From Ceratodon purpureus (lineage: Eukaryota > Streptophyta > Bryopsida > Pseudoditrichales > Ditrichaceae): a DNA stretch of 64,000 nucleotides. Positions 23,100 to 35,163 of this stretch are shown in pieces. The notes beneath the pieces are model-generated. The model ran no database searches. It was not told the origin of the DNA and worked only from the letters and a program-made list of their open reading frames with translations. The stretch spans positions 82,193,566-82,257,565 of the forward strand of contig CM026426.1 in the NCBI GenBank assembly GCA_014871385.1, written 5' to 3'. Each line of letters opens with the position of its first letter. Position 1 is the first letter of the stretch. A program made the position numbers and the translations under genes.

Positions 23100-23500
23100 T
23101 GCATTAGGTGCAAAACGGGGTCTGGAAAAGGTCGTGTAAGCCTGCCCAAAGTAGGTGAACCCCCTGCTTTGGGCACCTCTGCCGCTGGCAGCGGATGCCA
23201 GAGTTGCTGCCCGCACAGAACTGCGTGGCACAATGTGAACAAAGGTCCTTGGAATAATAGTTGAGACATGAATGACTTGGCTCGGGGTTTGATCCCAAGT
23301 GGGCAAATGGTGTCAGCCTGCCACTATAGCTTGTGCCCTCCACACGTCTCACGGGGAGGTCATTGGTTCGAGCCCCCGTGGCGGTTGCACCACGGTGGCA
23401 CAGCCAGTGCCATGTCCAAAAGCACGCGGGCAGCGCCCATTTTTTTCTCTCACGTGCCGCTTACACAGCCTTTTCCAGACCCGGTTTTGCACCTAATGCA
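23100..23500. repeat. tRNA-derived inverted-repeat element (SINE-like)
   Basis: Near-perfect 45-base terminal inverted repeats (23100-23145 and 23456-23500) begin TGCATTAGGTGCAAAAC and enclose two plus-strand tRNA B-box-like motifs, GGTTTGATCCC at 23286-23296 and GGTTCGAGCCC at 23365-23375, 79 bases apart. A possible A box for the second lies near 23328 (TAGCTTGTGCCC). The features fit a dimeric tRNA-derived SINE, or two SINE tails in inverted orientation. No target duplication is clear. The long open frames within are not genes. Confidence 0.6.
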
Positions 23501-25780
23501 TATGAACAAGCAGTTTTCTACGCAGTTCACATGAGTATGCTTAAAGGAGAATTATTAAAACGTTGTTCTAATTCTTTCTTTCGCTCTCTCCTCCCAAAAG
23601 AGGACAACAAAAATAGAAAATTAAGGGAAATGAAAACATATCGCCCTGAACCCACTCCGATGCCACTATGTCGTTCTTCTTAAAAAGTCAAGCTTTAAAT
23701 TTTTTGGAATTTCTTTCGGCTTTATGTTTTTGATAAATGTACATGAACCCATTAAGGTCAAAGTAATTGAGAACATGCCTTAAGAGGTTTTACTAGTTTT
23801 TCTATTAAAGTATTAAATTGAATCAGTGCTTCCTTCAGTGCTCAAGTTAGGCTTTCCTTGTTCTATGGAGAAGTTCATCATAGGCGACAACACTATGATT
23901 TGGCAAATCGTGTGGAAGTCAAGTTGGAAATGACAAGCACAGTGTATTTAAATAGGTTTAGCTTCAGACTAGGTCCCAATGAACACTACCATTCAATTCT
24001 ACATAACGCCGCACATGTAACGGGGCTATTCCGCAAATCATTTCCATGAAGCTATTTGCAGACACTACTAATGAAGCCTAGATTTCTACCACTGTAGCCG
24101 ATGTGATGTCTTGGTTTCCTTCCCTACTACTCTAATGCATCATTATATTTCACATAATCCATGATTGAACTGTTTGGTCATTGCACATCCAACTCGGCGG
24201 TCTCTTTGTTGTATTCAGCACCCCTACATGTTTTTTCAAAACCATTTACTTGTACACCATGAGCTGGAATTTGCGATGTTGCTCGGTTCATTGCGCGATT
24301 TCTTCATATGCAACAAGGTAAGTCCACTTACGCATTGAATACTTTGGTGTGGTTTCTCACGTTGTGTTTGCAATCAACATATGTATGTGTTTCCACTGTT
24401 GTACACAATGCGCTGGATGTTGATCCTCTTGTTGTAGCTCTTGTGAGAGTGTGTTTGCAAATTATATGAACGTCAATTAATTAGAATGGAGCACTCTTGT
24501 AATATAGGAGGATGTTCTTTGCAGGTTGCCTAATTTGATCTAGTTATCGGCTGCATCAGGAGTGTGTTGGTTGACTCAAAGAAGAGCTTTAATCTCAGAA
24601 GACAAGCGTCTCAAGTAGCCGGCATTGTCTGACTAACTCGGGAATCTCTTCAATCTTCGGCTCCAAGGTAAGAGATTCCATCACATCATTTTGTTTTGGT
24701 GAGTACATTACTGTACCCTTTGTCAACCTCGTCTAGAAACTGTAGGTAAAGGGCTAACATTGCGGCGGGTTCTTGGGCGAAAGTCTCTGTTACGTTAAGG
24801 GAGTGTATATTTCGCAACACGTTAAAACCTGGTAGTAGAAGTGGGGAGTAACTTCTACTAGGTTGATGTTTTCTAATCGCACTCTTTGGCAAATGCTGTT
24901 TTGATATCGTACTTATTAATGAACAATTTCATGTCTTTTTTTCAGAAAAATACATATGAGACTGCATTTCACTAGTTGGTGACGACTACAATGAGTTACA
25001 TTTACGTTCCGATTTGTATGTTGCAACTACGATGAATCAGCACAGACAACAGAGCTAGGCGAAGTCGTCGCTATTGACATTGCAGTCCTGGTAAGTAGTT
25101 TGACTCTTCGGGTTATTGATGACATAATCTCTCTATCTCTTAGATGCATTTAAAGTTGAGTCTCTTTTGGAGAGTGATGTGGTTGTTTACAGAGTGGCGT
25201 CCACTCGGAAACAGCATCAGCTAAGGCAAATGCATACCGACCTCGGATGTTCATTATGGAGAATCACGACTCTGAGGATGACGATTACAATGCTGAACTT
25301 GATGGGCTCAATGTCGTCGATCCTGTATAGCCAATACTCAAACTGTCATTTGTTTTTTAAATTTCATATTTACATTCAGTAGAGACGTTATTTGTTTTTT
25401 TTTTTTTTTTTTTTTTTTAAAATCCCGTGTACTTAAATGACATAGCTCAGGGTTAAAATTCGGGGGAATCTGCTTAAGTACTCGCTCATGATGTGTTTTA
25501 TGTATATATACCTTTTGATCAAGTGATGCGTAGAGTGTCTTCACAGATACAATCAGCGACCACCGTCCATGACGGATCAGTGATATTCCTTCTGTGGCTG
25601 GAAGATTGGCATGCCAGGGGATATCTGAATGACTAGCTCCTCCTAAAGTGGCACGACTATTGGCACGACACTTGCTCCCAGCCCGCATTTGATGTGGTCA
25701 CTTACGTTGCCGGCATTGACTAGGATCCGGTTGACATGTGTAAATCTTCCTCCTAGGATGATGTTTCATGGGACGCTCCG
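23501..25780. other. Spacer with no recognised gene
   Basis: About 2.3 kb of AT-rich sequence with scattered short frames. A 24-base T run lies at 25395-25418. No conserved protein segment or RNA gene is visible. Confidence 0.4.
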
Positions 25781-26405
25781 TTGACACAAAACGTGGAGGT
25801 GCAAAACGAAGCAGAAGCTCCTAATGTGTGGATCAACTACGTCAGATACCTAGACACATCAAGAAAGCGCAGCAAACGGATTAAGAGAGCTTTGTTGCGC
25901 AAAAAACTATTTGAAGCAGGGGATGAATTATTCTTATCTGTTCTTGCTGGTCGTAAGGCAGTGTACGAAGTAAAGGAGCAAAGAAGGCTTCAAAAACGAC
26001 AAAGAGCTGCTAAGATACGTTTTGAGATAGTGCAACGCTATACGACAGGGTATTCAACGGCGATTGCAATCCAGAGATGTGCCTATGACGGACACTATGG
26101 AACAACAAACCTTTTTTGTGGAGAAACTTGTTTGTTCTCGGGAAGCCACCATCAAGGAAAGTTTGATGGACAATGTGAGACACGCTATCAACAAGCATGT
26201 TCATCACCGAAGGGGGAAAGTCATTCTTGACCACCTAGGGATTTCATCTGGCCAATCCAATGGAGATTGCTCTTCTAAAGTTCAAAAGAAACGCGTCAAT
26301 AATTGGGTGGACGGAAAGGAACCAGATTTTGAGGACTCTCCTGCTAGGAACACACGGTCTAAAGCTGCAAAAGATACAATACATATCAAGAGGCCATCTA
26401 CCTGA
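25781..26405 (+). CDS. Hypothetical basic/helical ORF pair, 5' neighbour of CACTA remains
   Basis: Two overlapping plus-strand frames (25781-26230 and 26064-26405) read as one helical, Lys/Arg/Glu-rich protein if a frameshift or intron lies near 26060-26080. The first contains a long basic helix (RKRSKRIKRALLRKKLF); the second ends in a basic tail. I do not recognise a domain. It lies downstream of the 3' end of the minus-strand TNP2-like gene and could be part of the same element. Confidence 0.3.
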
Positions 26406-27025
26406 AAATTTCCAAGTTTTTTGGAAAGCTTGCTACTCATTTAAGATAACTGTCATCCCAGATGAAGGTCACCTTTCTTACGACTTTGTGTTAGTGGTTA
26501 CAGATTGGCATTTTCCAAACAACGACTTTCAATTTGTCCCTAACATAGAAGTAGATGCCGTAAATTCAGTTCACCATTTTCCATGCTTCGAAAGTTTATA
26601 CAAGCATATAATTCCCTCTGCATATATCTAGAATGGGCTACAAACCCAAATTTGGTTTCTTTGTAAAGGTAAAATATGATTGCATATGTTTATTCTATAG
26701 GTCTAATGGGCTACTTGGGGTAAGTAATGTACATGGAAAAAAAAATTAAGAAAATAACGTGATAAACAAACCAATTGCAAAGCTAGTTCACAGTCATATA
26801 CACACACTTTGGATGACTGCCTTCTAAATTCCGAGATAGAGCAGCGGAACTCCGTTCTACAACTGCTGTAGTCATTTACATGCCATGAGTCGAACGTTAT
26901 GAAGCTTTCGTTCATTTGTCACTGAAGATAATACGTACATAATTAACTTTTACAGTGGTGACAATGCATATCCTCTTTTGCACAACTTAAAACTTCAAAA
27001 GGAAATGGTCATCTGAGCAACATAC
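26406..27025. other. Spacer below the CACTA transposase
   Basis: No convincing coding signal. It may contain the 3' flank or the terminus of the CACTA element, but I found no clear CACTA end. Confidence 0.3.
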
Positions 27026-30000
27026 TTACATCATTTCCGGATACTCTGCCAATGCTAACCTGTTTTCTTCGTCTGATAATTTAGTTGCTATAGTCGACCT
27101 AGCATGACAAGGTATGTTGTTCACACTTGGTGGAGTTAATCCAGGAAGTTCTGTAGTCGTGGTTATTATATCGTCTTCTTCCGTGTCTTGCACTACTCGA
27201 CGAGAGCGAGTGTCTTACCTCATAACGACTCGCCATCCTTCCCGCCTGCCTTCAGCCGAGAAGAATATCTATATAAATTGTTGTGGAAAAATGAATGGGT
27301 CTTTGTGCTTCGGCTCTTTGTGCTTATAATTTACAATTAGGAATCCATCACGATCTCTCATGTACGTCGGGTTCCCTCTGTTTTCGGTTGCTTTAATCCA
27401 TGTGCATCTAAAAAAGATTACATGAGTGAACAACTTCCCATAGTTCAATACCACAATATTCATTATTTCTCCAACCGTGTGCCTTTTCATAACTTCCCCT
27501 TCTTTGGTAACACATTCATGCAGACATGCGACTCCACAGTCATATGTATCCAACGTCTCAGTTCTGTCATTGTTCACACGAAAAGGATTTCCGAATGCTT
27601 TGATCCGCTGGAATCTTTCGGCTTTCATATCTGGCTTGCTGCATAATTTTACAGCATCCAAATCGTCGGCGATAGGATTTAATGTCATCCTCTGAAATAC
27701 AATTCTTCGAAGCCATTGCTTGTTCGGTGCAATGGTTTCGTCATCCTTTTTCAATTCTTCCCATTGGCTACATACACAAGCCACAAATTAAAGTGTCAAA
27801 CGTGAAAAACCTATTCTATCATTAATTTTTTTGTGGAAAATGAAAATATTCATATCATATTGTGTTCAGAGGCAGAGACAAAGCAACCACATGCATACAC
27901 ATACTTTTACTACATTTGACATTGACTCTAATTCACATCTCTTACGGATTTACAACTATAGTAGAAACCTTTTCAACTTAGCGCAAGTCAAATGGAATAT
28001 TGTACCTTTTACAATCTTCATCGCAAGTTTTCATCTTCCTATACACATCTCTTAATTTCACAAGGATGATTCTAACAAATGGTTTGGATCAGAAATGTGT
28101 ACGTTTCAAAAATAGAAAACAGTTGGGTCACTTACTATAAATATGGAGCCAATATGGTGGAATTTCGTATAACGTAACTGTGAGCTGTTGCACGGTTTCC
28201 TTTGTTGAATTCCCATGTCAACAAACCACCTTCTAACACTCAATATGTGACTTCATCATCGTCCTCTGCATTCCATAGTCTAGTTGACACAGCCTTCACT
28301 CCATGGATATACTCAGTAACAAAACCATTGCTAGCATCATCTATGTATTCCCTTGCAATCGAACCTTCGGGTCTAGCCATATTCCTCACGTATTTTTTTA
28401 GAGTTTTGTTGTAACACTCAACCGGGTACATCCACCTGTTAGATATAGGACCGCACAAGTATAGTTGCTCAACCAAATCTAATAGAAAGTGAGTCATAAC
28501 ATCAAAGAACGACCGTGGAAACACCATCTCCAACAGACATTTTGTTATAGCATCGTCTTCACGCAATGAATCAATATCCAGAGGGTCCTTAGCCTTGCAG
28601 CATAGTTTTCTGAAGACTCGATACAATCGCATGATAGCTAATCGTGGAATTGGTTGCATGAGCCCCCTCAATGCCAGTGGAAGAAGACCCTGCATAAGAA
28701 CATGAAAATCGTGTGACTTCAGCGATCTCCATTTTTTTTTCTAACATTGTCAGGAAGATTCGCACCTACATACTTCGATGGAGTCTTCAGTTTTTCTAAA
28801 GTTGTGCAGAATTGATCGAACTCTGTTGGTGTTAACACATAGGGGGCCACAGGTTTGAGCATTCTCTCCGGCTTTCTTGGATGTGGTTGTAGAAACAAAT
28901 GGTTTCTCTGGTCTAGTCCCATTTTATTCAAGTCCCTTTGAACTTGCACTGTATCTTTCTCTCGTGATATGGTTGCAAGTATGTTTAAAGCGAGATTTCT
29001 CTCACAGTGCATTACATCCAAACTATTGCGTACTTCCAAATGCTGTTCACAAGAAAACCAAAATCAAAATTAGTATTCTGAGTTTAAATGTCCGTGGAGT
29101 GATAGTCATGGACCTAAATTCCTTATACAGATTCATGCTTTTACCTTTCTCAAAATCAACTTCTCATTTTTGAAGCAATATATATCAACATAACTAGTGA
29201 ACTCACTAGTGACTAGAAATTCTTTGAATCAGTGCTCTTAAAGTCGGAATGGGGTAAATAGTTTATAAACAATTTAAGTGAGTTGCTCATTAATGTCAGA
29301 ACAACATGGTCACGATAGATACGACGCTGCTGGTATGACTAAAACAACACAGAGGGGATAATAAATTTTACAAGATTTAATATGCCTACCTCCCTATATG
29401 GCAGGTCAAATAGTATGTTCCTCCGTTTCATTCCGTGTCGCTTCGACGGGTCGGGCAGGCTATTCCATCCTCGATAATTTTGTGCCAACCATTCATTGTA
29501 CTCGGCTGCCCCTTCTAGTTGTTCTTGAGCTGAGACGTGTCTCGGACGTGGTCGATTTTCCAGTATACCGTCAAAAAATTTAGCCGCTACCTAGGATCTA
29601 TATGCATGATTCTCTGGTAGCCATCTTCAAGCTCCAGTATATACAAACTTGTACAATTCATGTGCCCACGTACCTTGTAATTGTGACCCGCATGGTGGGC
29701 ATGTTACTCCTCCTGAATGAGCTGTACCGGCCACCATGTCATATCCGGGCAGGTCATGTAGCATCCATAACACCATTGCTCTTTAATTGAATTCTCTAGA
29801 TTGTGATTCACAGTAAGCATCGTAACAAGGCACACCATCCCATAGTATGAGCAGCTCATCCACTAACGGCTCGAGGTATACATCAAAATTTTCACCCTTG
29901 CAGGCCTCCTTTCCTAGAATGAGAAGCGCCACGATGATGAAGAATTTTTTGGTAGTCAGCCACGGGGGTATGTTGTGGTTGAGTAGTAATACAGGGGAGG

Positions 30001-31181
30001 TAGACCAGGTTGATTTATAAAGCTTGAAAGGGCTCATGCCGTTTGCCGAAAGTGCAAAGGTCACATTCCTAGGATCACAATGAAATATCGGTTTCTCTTT
30101 GAAAACTATTGGGAACCTTTCGGCAGCTAGTTGCCAAGCCCTACAATCTGCTGGAAACCTGACTTTCCCGTCAGTGCTTTTGAATTTTGCATGCCATCTC
30201 TGTAACTTTGATAAAGAAGGGGATTTGTAAGTTCATTGGAATGACATGAAAGTGGAGAAGTACCTTTCTTTGGAGACTTTAGTCGCCTAGTGTCCCGGTA
30301 TCTAGGCTCATTACATTTCGGACAGCGATCCAATGTGGAGTGATCGTGAGTCCCGGTTCTAGTCCTGCAAAACAATACACATACATTGACGCAGGCATCA
30401 ATATTTATATATTCTAGGCCTAGTTTTTGATCAGAGTGGACATTGCATGCTTTGTCCTAGGCATGGTGTTTTTAGATGGAAGAAAGTATTTCTGGAGCGC
30501 TATCAGAAGGTTTTGTAAGAATCTACTAGTAACCCCGTGCATTGAAAAAAGATTCTTCAAAAAAATCGTTGCGCCAAGTTGAGTTGAGGGGGCTCCTTCG
30601 TACAGGTCTTGTATAGCTTCTTACATTGCTCTTGGGTCAAATGTGTCCTCATCTCCCCTGCCAACTCCTTCGCATGGCACATGACACTAGAACTGACCCT
30701 GTTCATTCCTAGGTTGCTAGGCATCCAAATAGTCGTCATCACTATCTCCATCTGCGTCTCCCTCATCTAAACCATCAACAAAATTGAAAGTATCAACAGC
30801 TATCTCCTGCACACGATCCTCCACGTCGACATGCTCACGCTCAAATCTGTTTTCGATCATCGGCCGTAGATTCATTCCTTCGTCACGCTCAGGATGCATT
30901 TGCCTCCTGGAATATGCTGCTTCCCACTCCGCATCGGATGAGTCATACTCACCGGGCCCCTTCCACACTCGAAATTGTGGCGAGCGTTGCGACCGCATTA
31001 GATGATTTCGCACCTTGTACAATTTCAGCAGTCGCATTCCATTGCAGTCGGTACATGGACATGGCATGTTCTTCAACCTGTACATGCAATAACGCATACT
31101 TTCCCTACCAAACAGACGATCATCTCGACGACGCTGGCGAAGAGGGTCATCAAGAGGTAGTTTAGGGGGATTCATGCACAA
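27026..31181 (-). pseudogene. CACTA (En/Spm) TNP2-like transposase, broken
   Basis: In order from 31181 downwards: a transposase-associated domain with CPCTDC (31181-30900), an acidic linker, a segment with GAPSTQLGA (30600), a CxxC finger (CPKCNEPRY, about 30310), the tnp2 core with ANGMSPF and NIPPWL (30064-29880), a TCPPCG finger (29700), LDVMHCERN (29010), DUF4218 with NRWMYPVECY (28440), and a DUF4216 region with DTYDCGVACLHE (about 27540) and DPFIFPQQ (27285). The order is that of plant CACTA TNP2 proteins. Stops interrupt the core at 29783 (TAA), 29627 (TGA) and 29591 (TAG); a one-base slip lies in a nine-base homopolymer at 28732-28740; further stops lie near 30717 and below 27269. 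Gaps at 29045-29390 and 27790-28240 may be introns. It is divergent from the plus-strand gene at 31.7-35.1 kb. Confidence 0.85.
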
Positions 31182-33210
31182 AAAATCCTTGATTGGACTC
31201 GCACCATGTTGTCAAAGTCATGGGTAACGTAATTCATCACTCCATACACATGAGGACATCTACAACAGACATCATACTCTTTAGATTGTATACATTAATG
31301 ATATGTACGTCAACAACGGGAAGAGATGGATGTAATTCATATTGTAACATAAAGATATAGACAGTGAAAAAGAGCTTTTTGTACCCCACTTAAGCTAATA
31401 CTCATAAAATGAAAAGAAAAAGATAGAATGTAAAAGAAAAATTTGGTGGAAGGAAACACGGTACCATCATGGATTCGTTTGTTTGTGGCGGCTGAGAAAT
31501 CAAATCAACACACAGCTTTCAAGGTACAGCATTCAAGGCACAGCCTTCATAAGTGTCACACATAGAAGTCTATTTCGCAATGATTCACAGGTGCTACGTC
31601 TAGGGTTAGCTTTGTTGAAACCATGCTTTGGCGGGGAACACGATCACAGTGCAAGCAAAGCAATAGTTCTATTTTCTACAGACACATAGTTGGGACTTCA
31701 AGGGGTTCTTATCTGTTTGCACCCATGACTTCAACATTGACTTCAAGTGACAGTGGTAGAAGCACAGACATGCAGAAAGAAGCAGATGACGAACCATACG
31801 AGGAGAACGAGTATGTGCGCGAAAGAAATAGACCGGTTGCGGAGCTGCGAGCTCATGTTGCTCCTTTGGAAGACGCGGCCAAAAATCTGTAAGCGTTTGC
31901 ATTTTCCCTTCCTTGTAGGGGAAACAATTCGTTGCTCTTGCCACGTGCCAAACTTTGTGGCACAGATATCGTCGCTTTCTAGTGTTTCTCCGCAAATCTC
32001 TTTGCATATGGTATGCAGAATCAGTTCCTTACGTTGTTTACTCTGTACATGCGGTCGACGTGGATGGCGTTGCTATCTTCAGTTTCCCATGCTGCTTACT
32101 GATGCTTGCACCGTGATTCTGTGAATAGGAGGGCAGGGTTCCAGCAACCACGACGTCAGGAGAAGGGAAGGGCGTGGGAGACAACATCAACTTTTCAAGG
32201 GAGTCCTTGTAGGAGTACCCGCTTGAGGAGCACTGGATTATCAAGCGACGTCACAGTTGGCACCAAACGCCGCAACCTCATGGAAGACGAAGGCAATGAA
32301 CCCTCTCTAGAGCACCGCAGCGGAAACAAAGAACCAGGTGCAGTACTTCGGTTTCTTACGATTCCAATTGTATTTTCTATCTCTGTCGCTATGTTGTAAA
32401 AGCATCGAAAGATGTACATGTATGTGATTTGCGTCGACATTAGTCTAGGGTTTTCAGTGTGGAGATGGTTGTTGACCTTTTTTTTGTTGCAAACTCCATA
32501 CGGTTCCAATTCTGTTAACTAAGATGTGTAGTGTCGGATTGACATATGGAAGTCTATTACATCTGTCACCATTTTTTATTGTTTGTACATATCAGTTTTG
32601 GTTTTTCTTTTTATCACAACATATTCTCCATCTGTTCACTGTTATCTTTCTGTAAACTCTTAGGGCACCGTTTTGTAAAGTATATTGGACTTGTCAATGT
32701 TCTCATTGGCATATCTGGACGACCTATGATCGCTGCTTTTTAACAAATCTTTTTTAGTTCATAGTAACCTATATTTTTACACACTTCATCCACGCCGGCC
32801 AATCCAAAGAAATTAGAGTTTTTATTTCTTTCCTCATCCAAGGCACTGCTTCTGAGTAGGAGATTGTGTTAAATTATAGAGTAGTTTTGTTTTTCATACA
32901 AAGTGTTAAAGAATCCGTGACTATTCAACTTGTAGATTATATGATCTTTTTGGATGTCTGTAAGTTTGTACTACTAGGGTACTCATCTTCTTGAATTATC
33001 AGTGACCAGTTTAATTCTAGTGCATTTGTTTTAATGTAACTTATTATTACTTGAATGCGTCATGGCTAATTAAATACAAAAATCTTAGTTGAAGTGTGGA
33101 ACCCGAAGTTTTTTCCCTTGAGTTCATTAGTGTTCATTTTCATCTGTTCAGTTGTTAATCGCACATAGTCAAGCATAAGGGACTGGCACTAGCATAGCGT
33201 ATTCCTTTTT

Positions 33211-33450
33211 TTTCCTTTCTCCAATTCATCACTGTTTATGTTTATTTGTTCACCATTAGATTCGTGTCTCCTAAGTAATACCTTGTTTACTTTGGCGTCC
33301 TCTGATTTGTGTGTGGTATTTTTGTTATTTTGTTTTTCCTTTCTCCAATTCATCACTGTTTATGTTTATTTGTTCACCGTCACATTCGTGTCTCTTAAGT
33401 ACTACCTTGTTTGCTTTGATGTCCTTTGATTTGTGTGTGGTAATTTTTTT
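33211..33450 (+). repeat. Tandem duplication, about 124-base unit, two copies
   Basis: Unit 1 (33211-33334) and unit 2 (33335 to about 33450) both start TTTCCTTTCTCCAATTCATC and stay closely similar to the end, differing at scattered sites. The unit is AT-rich and non-coding, and lies in a putative intron of the second CACTA ORF. Confidence 0.85.
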
Positions 33451-34747
33451 TGTTATTTTTTTTTTCTTCCTTATATTCATTCAAAATCAGTACCTCACGT
33501 GTCGGTTGTTGTATCACTACCTATTCTGTTATAATGTCTTTTAGATGTTCAATTGTGTGTTACCGTAATTATATTGCTCTATTTAGGTTCATTTTTTGCT
33601 TTACATTTTGGACAACAAACACAGTGCAGCTTTAAGTCTAAAATATACATTTAGTCCCTCGATTACTGTATAGGTCACGCTGTTTACGTACTTATCAATT
33701 TCTGATCGTGAGTAGTCCAAACTCCTACAATTGAATTGTCATCACTGCAAGACACATAGGTGGCCTTCATGGTAACCTTGCAAAGAAATTGTCCGAGACA
33801 TCCGAATTTGGTGGAGGAGAAATACATGCTGAATCTGAGGGACAACACCATCCTAAAATACCCAAACAGGGTGTTTCGTCCGATGCAAATCTTCACAGAG
33901 GGGAGTCGTCGAAGACACCACAGACACCTCAAGAGCAATTTCAGTATGGAATGCCTCCTTCAGCTCAAGGTTGGAGATATAATAACAATTGGCATCCTCA
34001 TCCGAATAGACCACAACATTGGGGAACTCAGCATCCACAGATGCAGTGGACACCCACAACATCGCAACAACTTCAGTATGGCCCACAACCTAATGAGGCG
34101 CATCGGTGGATGCCATCTTCAACTGCAAGATTTTTGACACAAGCGTATGCATACCAACCATGGGATCCGGACCATTACGGTTTCTTTGGCGGACCGTTCC
34201 CACCTCCATTTCCATTGCCGTGGCAATCTGATATTCGAGCTTAGCAACCGTCCCCGCATGATTCGATTTGTCCAAGCATCAATCGGCTACAAGGGGCTAG
34301 GGAGAATGTGCGGGCACTTGATTTTGTTAGACCAGACTCCGTTGCTAGAGTAGATAGAAGATCACTGAGGAAGAGAACACTAGCTGCTGCAAAGGAGCGT
34401 AAAGAAAGAGGACTGAAACCTTATCTGGTGGTTTTGAACGAGGGAGGCAAAGTTGACGGTGCATCCATTGGGAAGACGTTTTGGGAATTTGCGCTCAGCT
34501 AATACATTACGAAGATCATGGACATTAGTTGTATCAATTACATGAAGCAAGATCCAGATTCAAGCAGGCAACTGAGGGTAGCTTTGGAGAGTGAGTTTGA
34601 ATTTATTGACAATACACTTGACGTTGAAGGATACCATATGACCATATTCATTATTTTGAGACAATTTCAGAACTTTGAGACTTAGTGCCTACAATTTCAG
34701 CAATTGTTTTTAGACAATTTGAACTTTTTTTTGACTTTCTGATTATA

Positions 34748-34772
34748 GATTATCCTCGACTCGAGGATAATC
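34748..34772. other. 25-base near-perfect palindrome
   Basis: Two 12-base arms (GATTATCCTCGA and its complement) surround one central base. It lies within coding-like sequence of the second CACTA ORF next to an AG that could be a splice acceptor, so it may be coincidental. Confidence 0.6.
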
Positions 34773-35163
34773 TTCCCATATATAGTCAAAAAGTTTTTGA
34801 CAAATATAGAATCAATTAAGAAAACAATGAAAAAGCTATAGTCAAGCATTTAATTGAGACTTTGAAAAGTCTCGATATAACGAATATCTTATGGCATAAG
34901 AATGTTGCGAACTGGTTGATCAAGGAGCGCGCACGCTTGAAGGAGATTTACATGAGAGAGAAGATTGACAACAAGAAAAGGACAGAAGACATAGCATTTC
35001 TAACGCACATTGAAAACTGGCAGTGGGAGAATTTAAAGGAGTATTGGGATAAACCATACACTGAAGGGAAGGCACAGGAAATGCGATACGCTAGGTTGAA
35101 GGTGAGGAATGTGAAGGCTAGGGCTTCTCTTTCAGTCGTCGAATAGTTTTGTTTAGCTTGATC

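Larger units (their letters stand above)
31690..35146 (+). pseudogene. Second CACTA ORF (PttA/En-Spm transposase_24-like), degraded multi-exon
   Basis: Coding-like pieces on the plus strand are 31690-31892 (followed by a GTAAGC donor), 32131-32338 (after an AG acceptor), 33789-34244 (Pro/Gln-rich; WQSDIRA end), 34308-34640, and 34745-35146. The fourth contains GGKVDGASIGKTFWEF, then, past a stop at 34501, DISCINYMKQDPDSS; the last contains WENLKEYW. These resemble the plant transposase_24 module carried by CACTA elements. Stops interrupt the third-to-fourth join and the last piece (TAA near 34808). It diverges from the TNP2-like gene, as if the two shared a central promoter region near 31.2-31.7 kb. 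Exon limits are uncertain. Confidence 0.55.

Noticed and set aside
23286..23375. tRNA genes
   Set aside because: B-box motifs are present but no full cloverleaf with acceptor stem and anticodon arm could be formed by eye.
23049..23683. Several ORFs of 65-116 aa on both strands
   Set aside because: They lie inside the inverted-repeat, tRNA-derived element and overlap in many frames.
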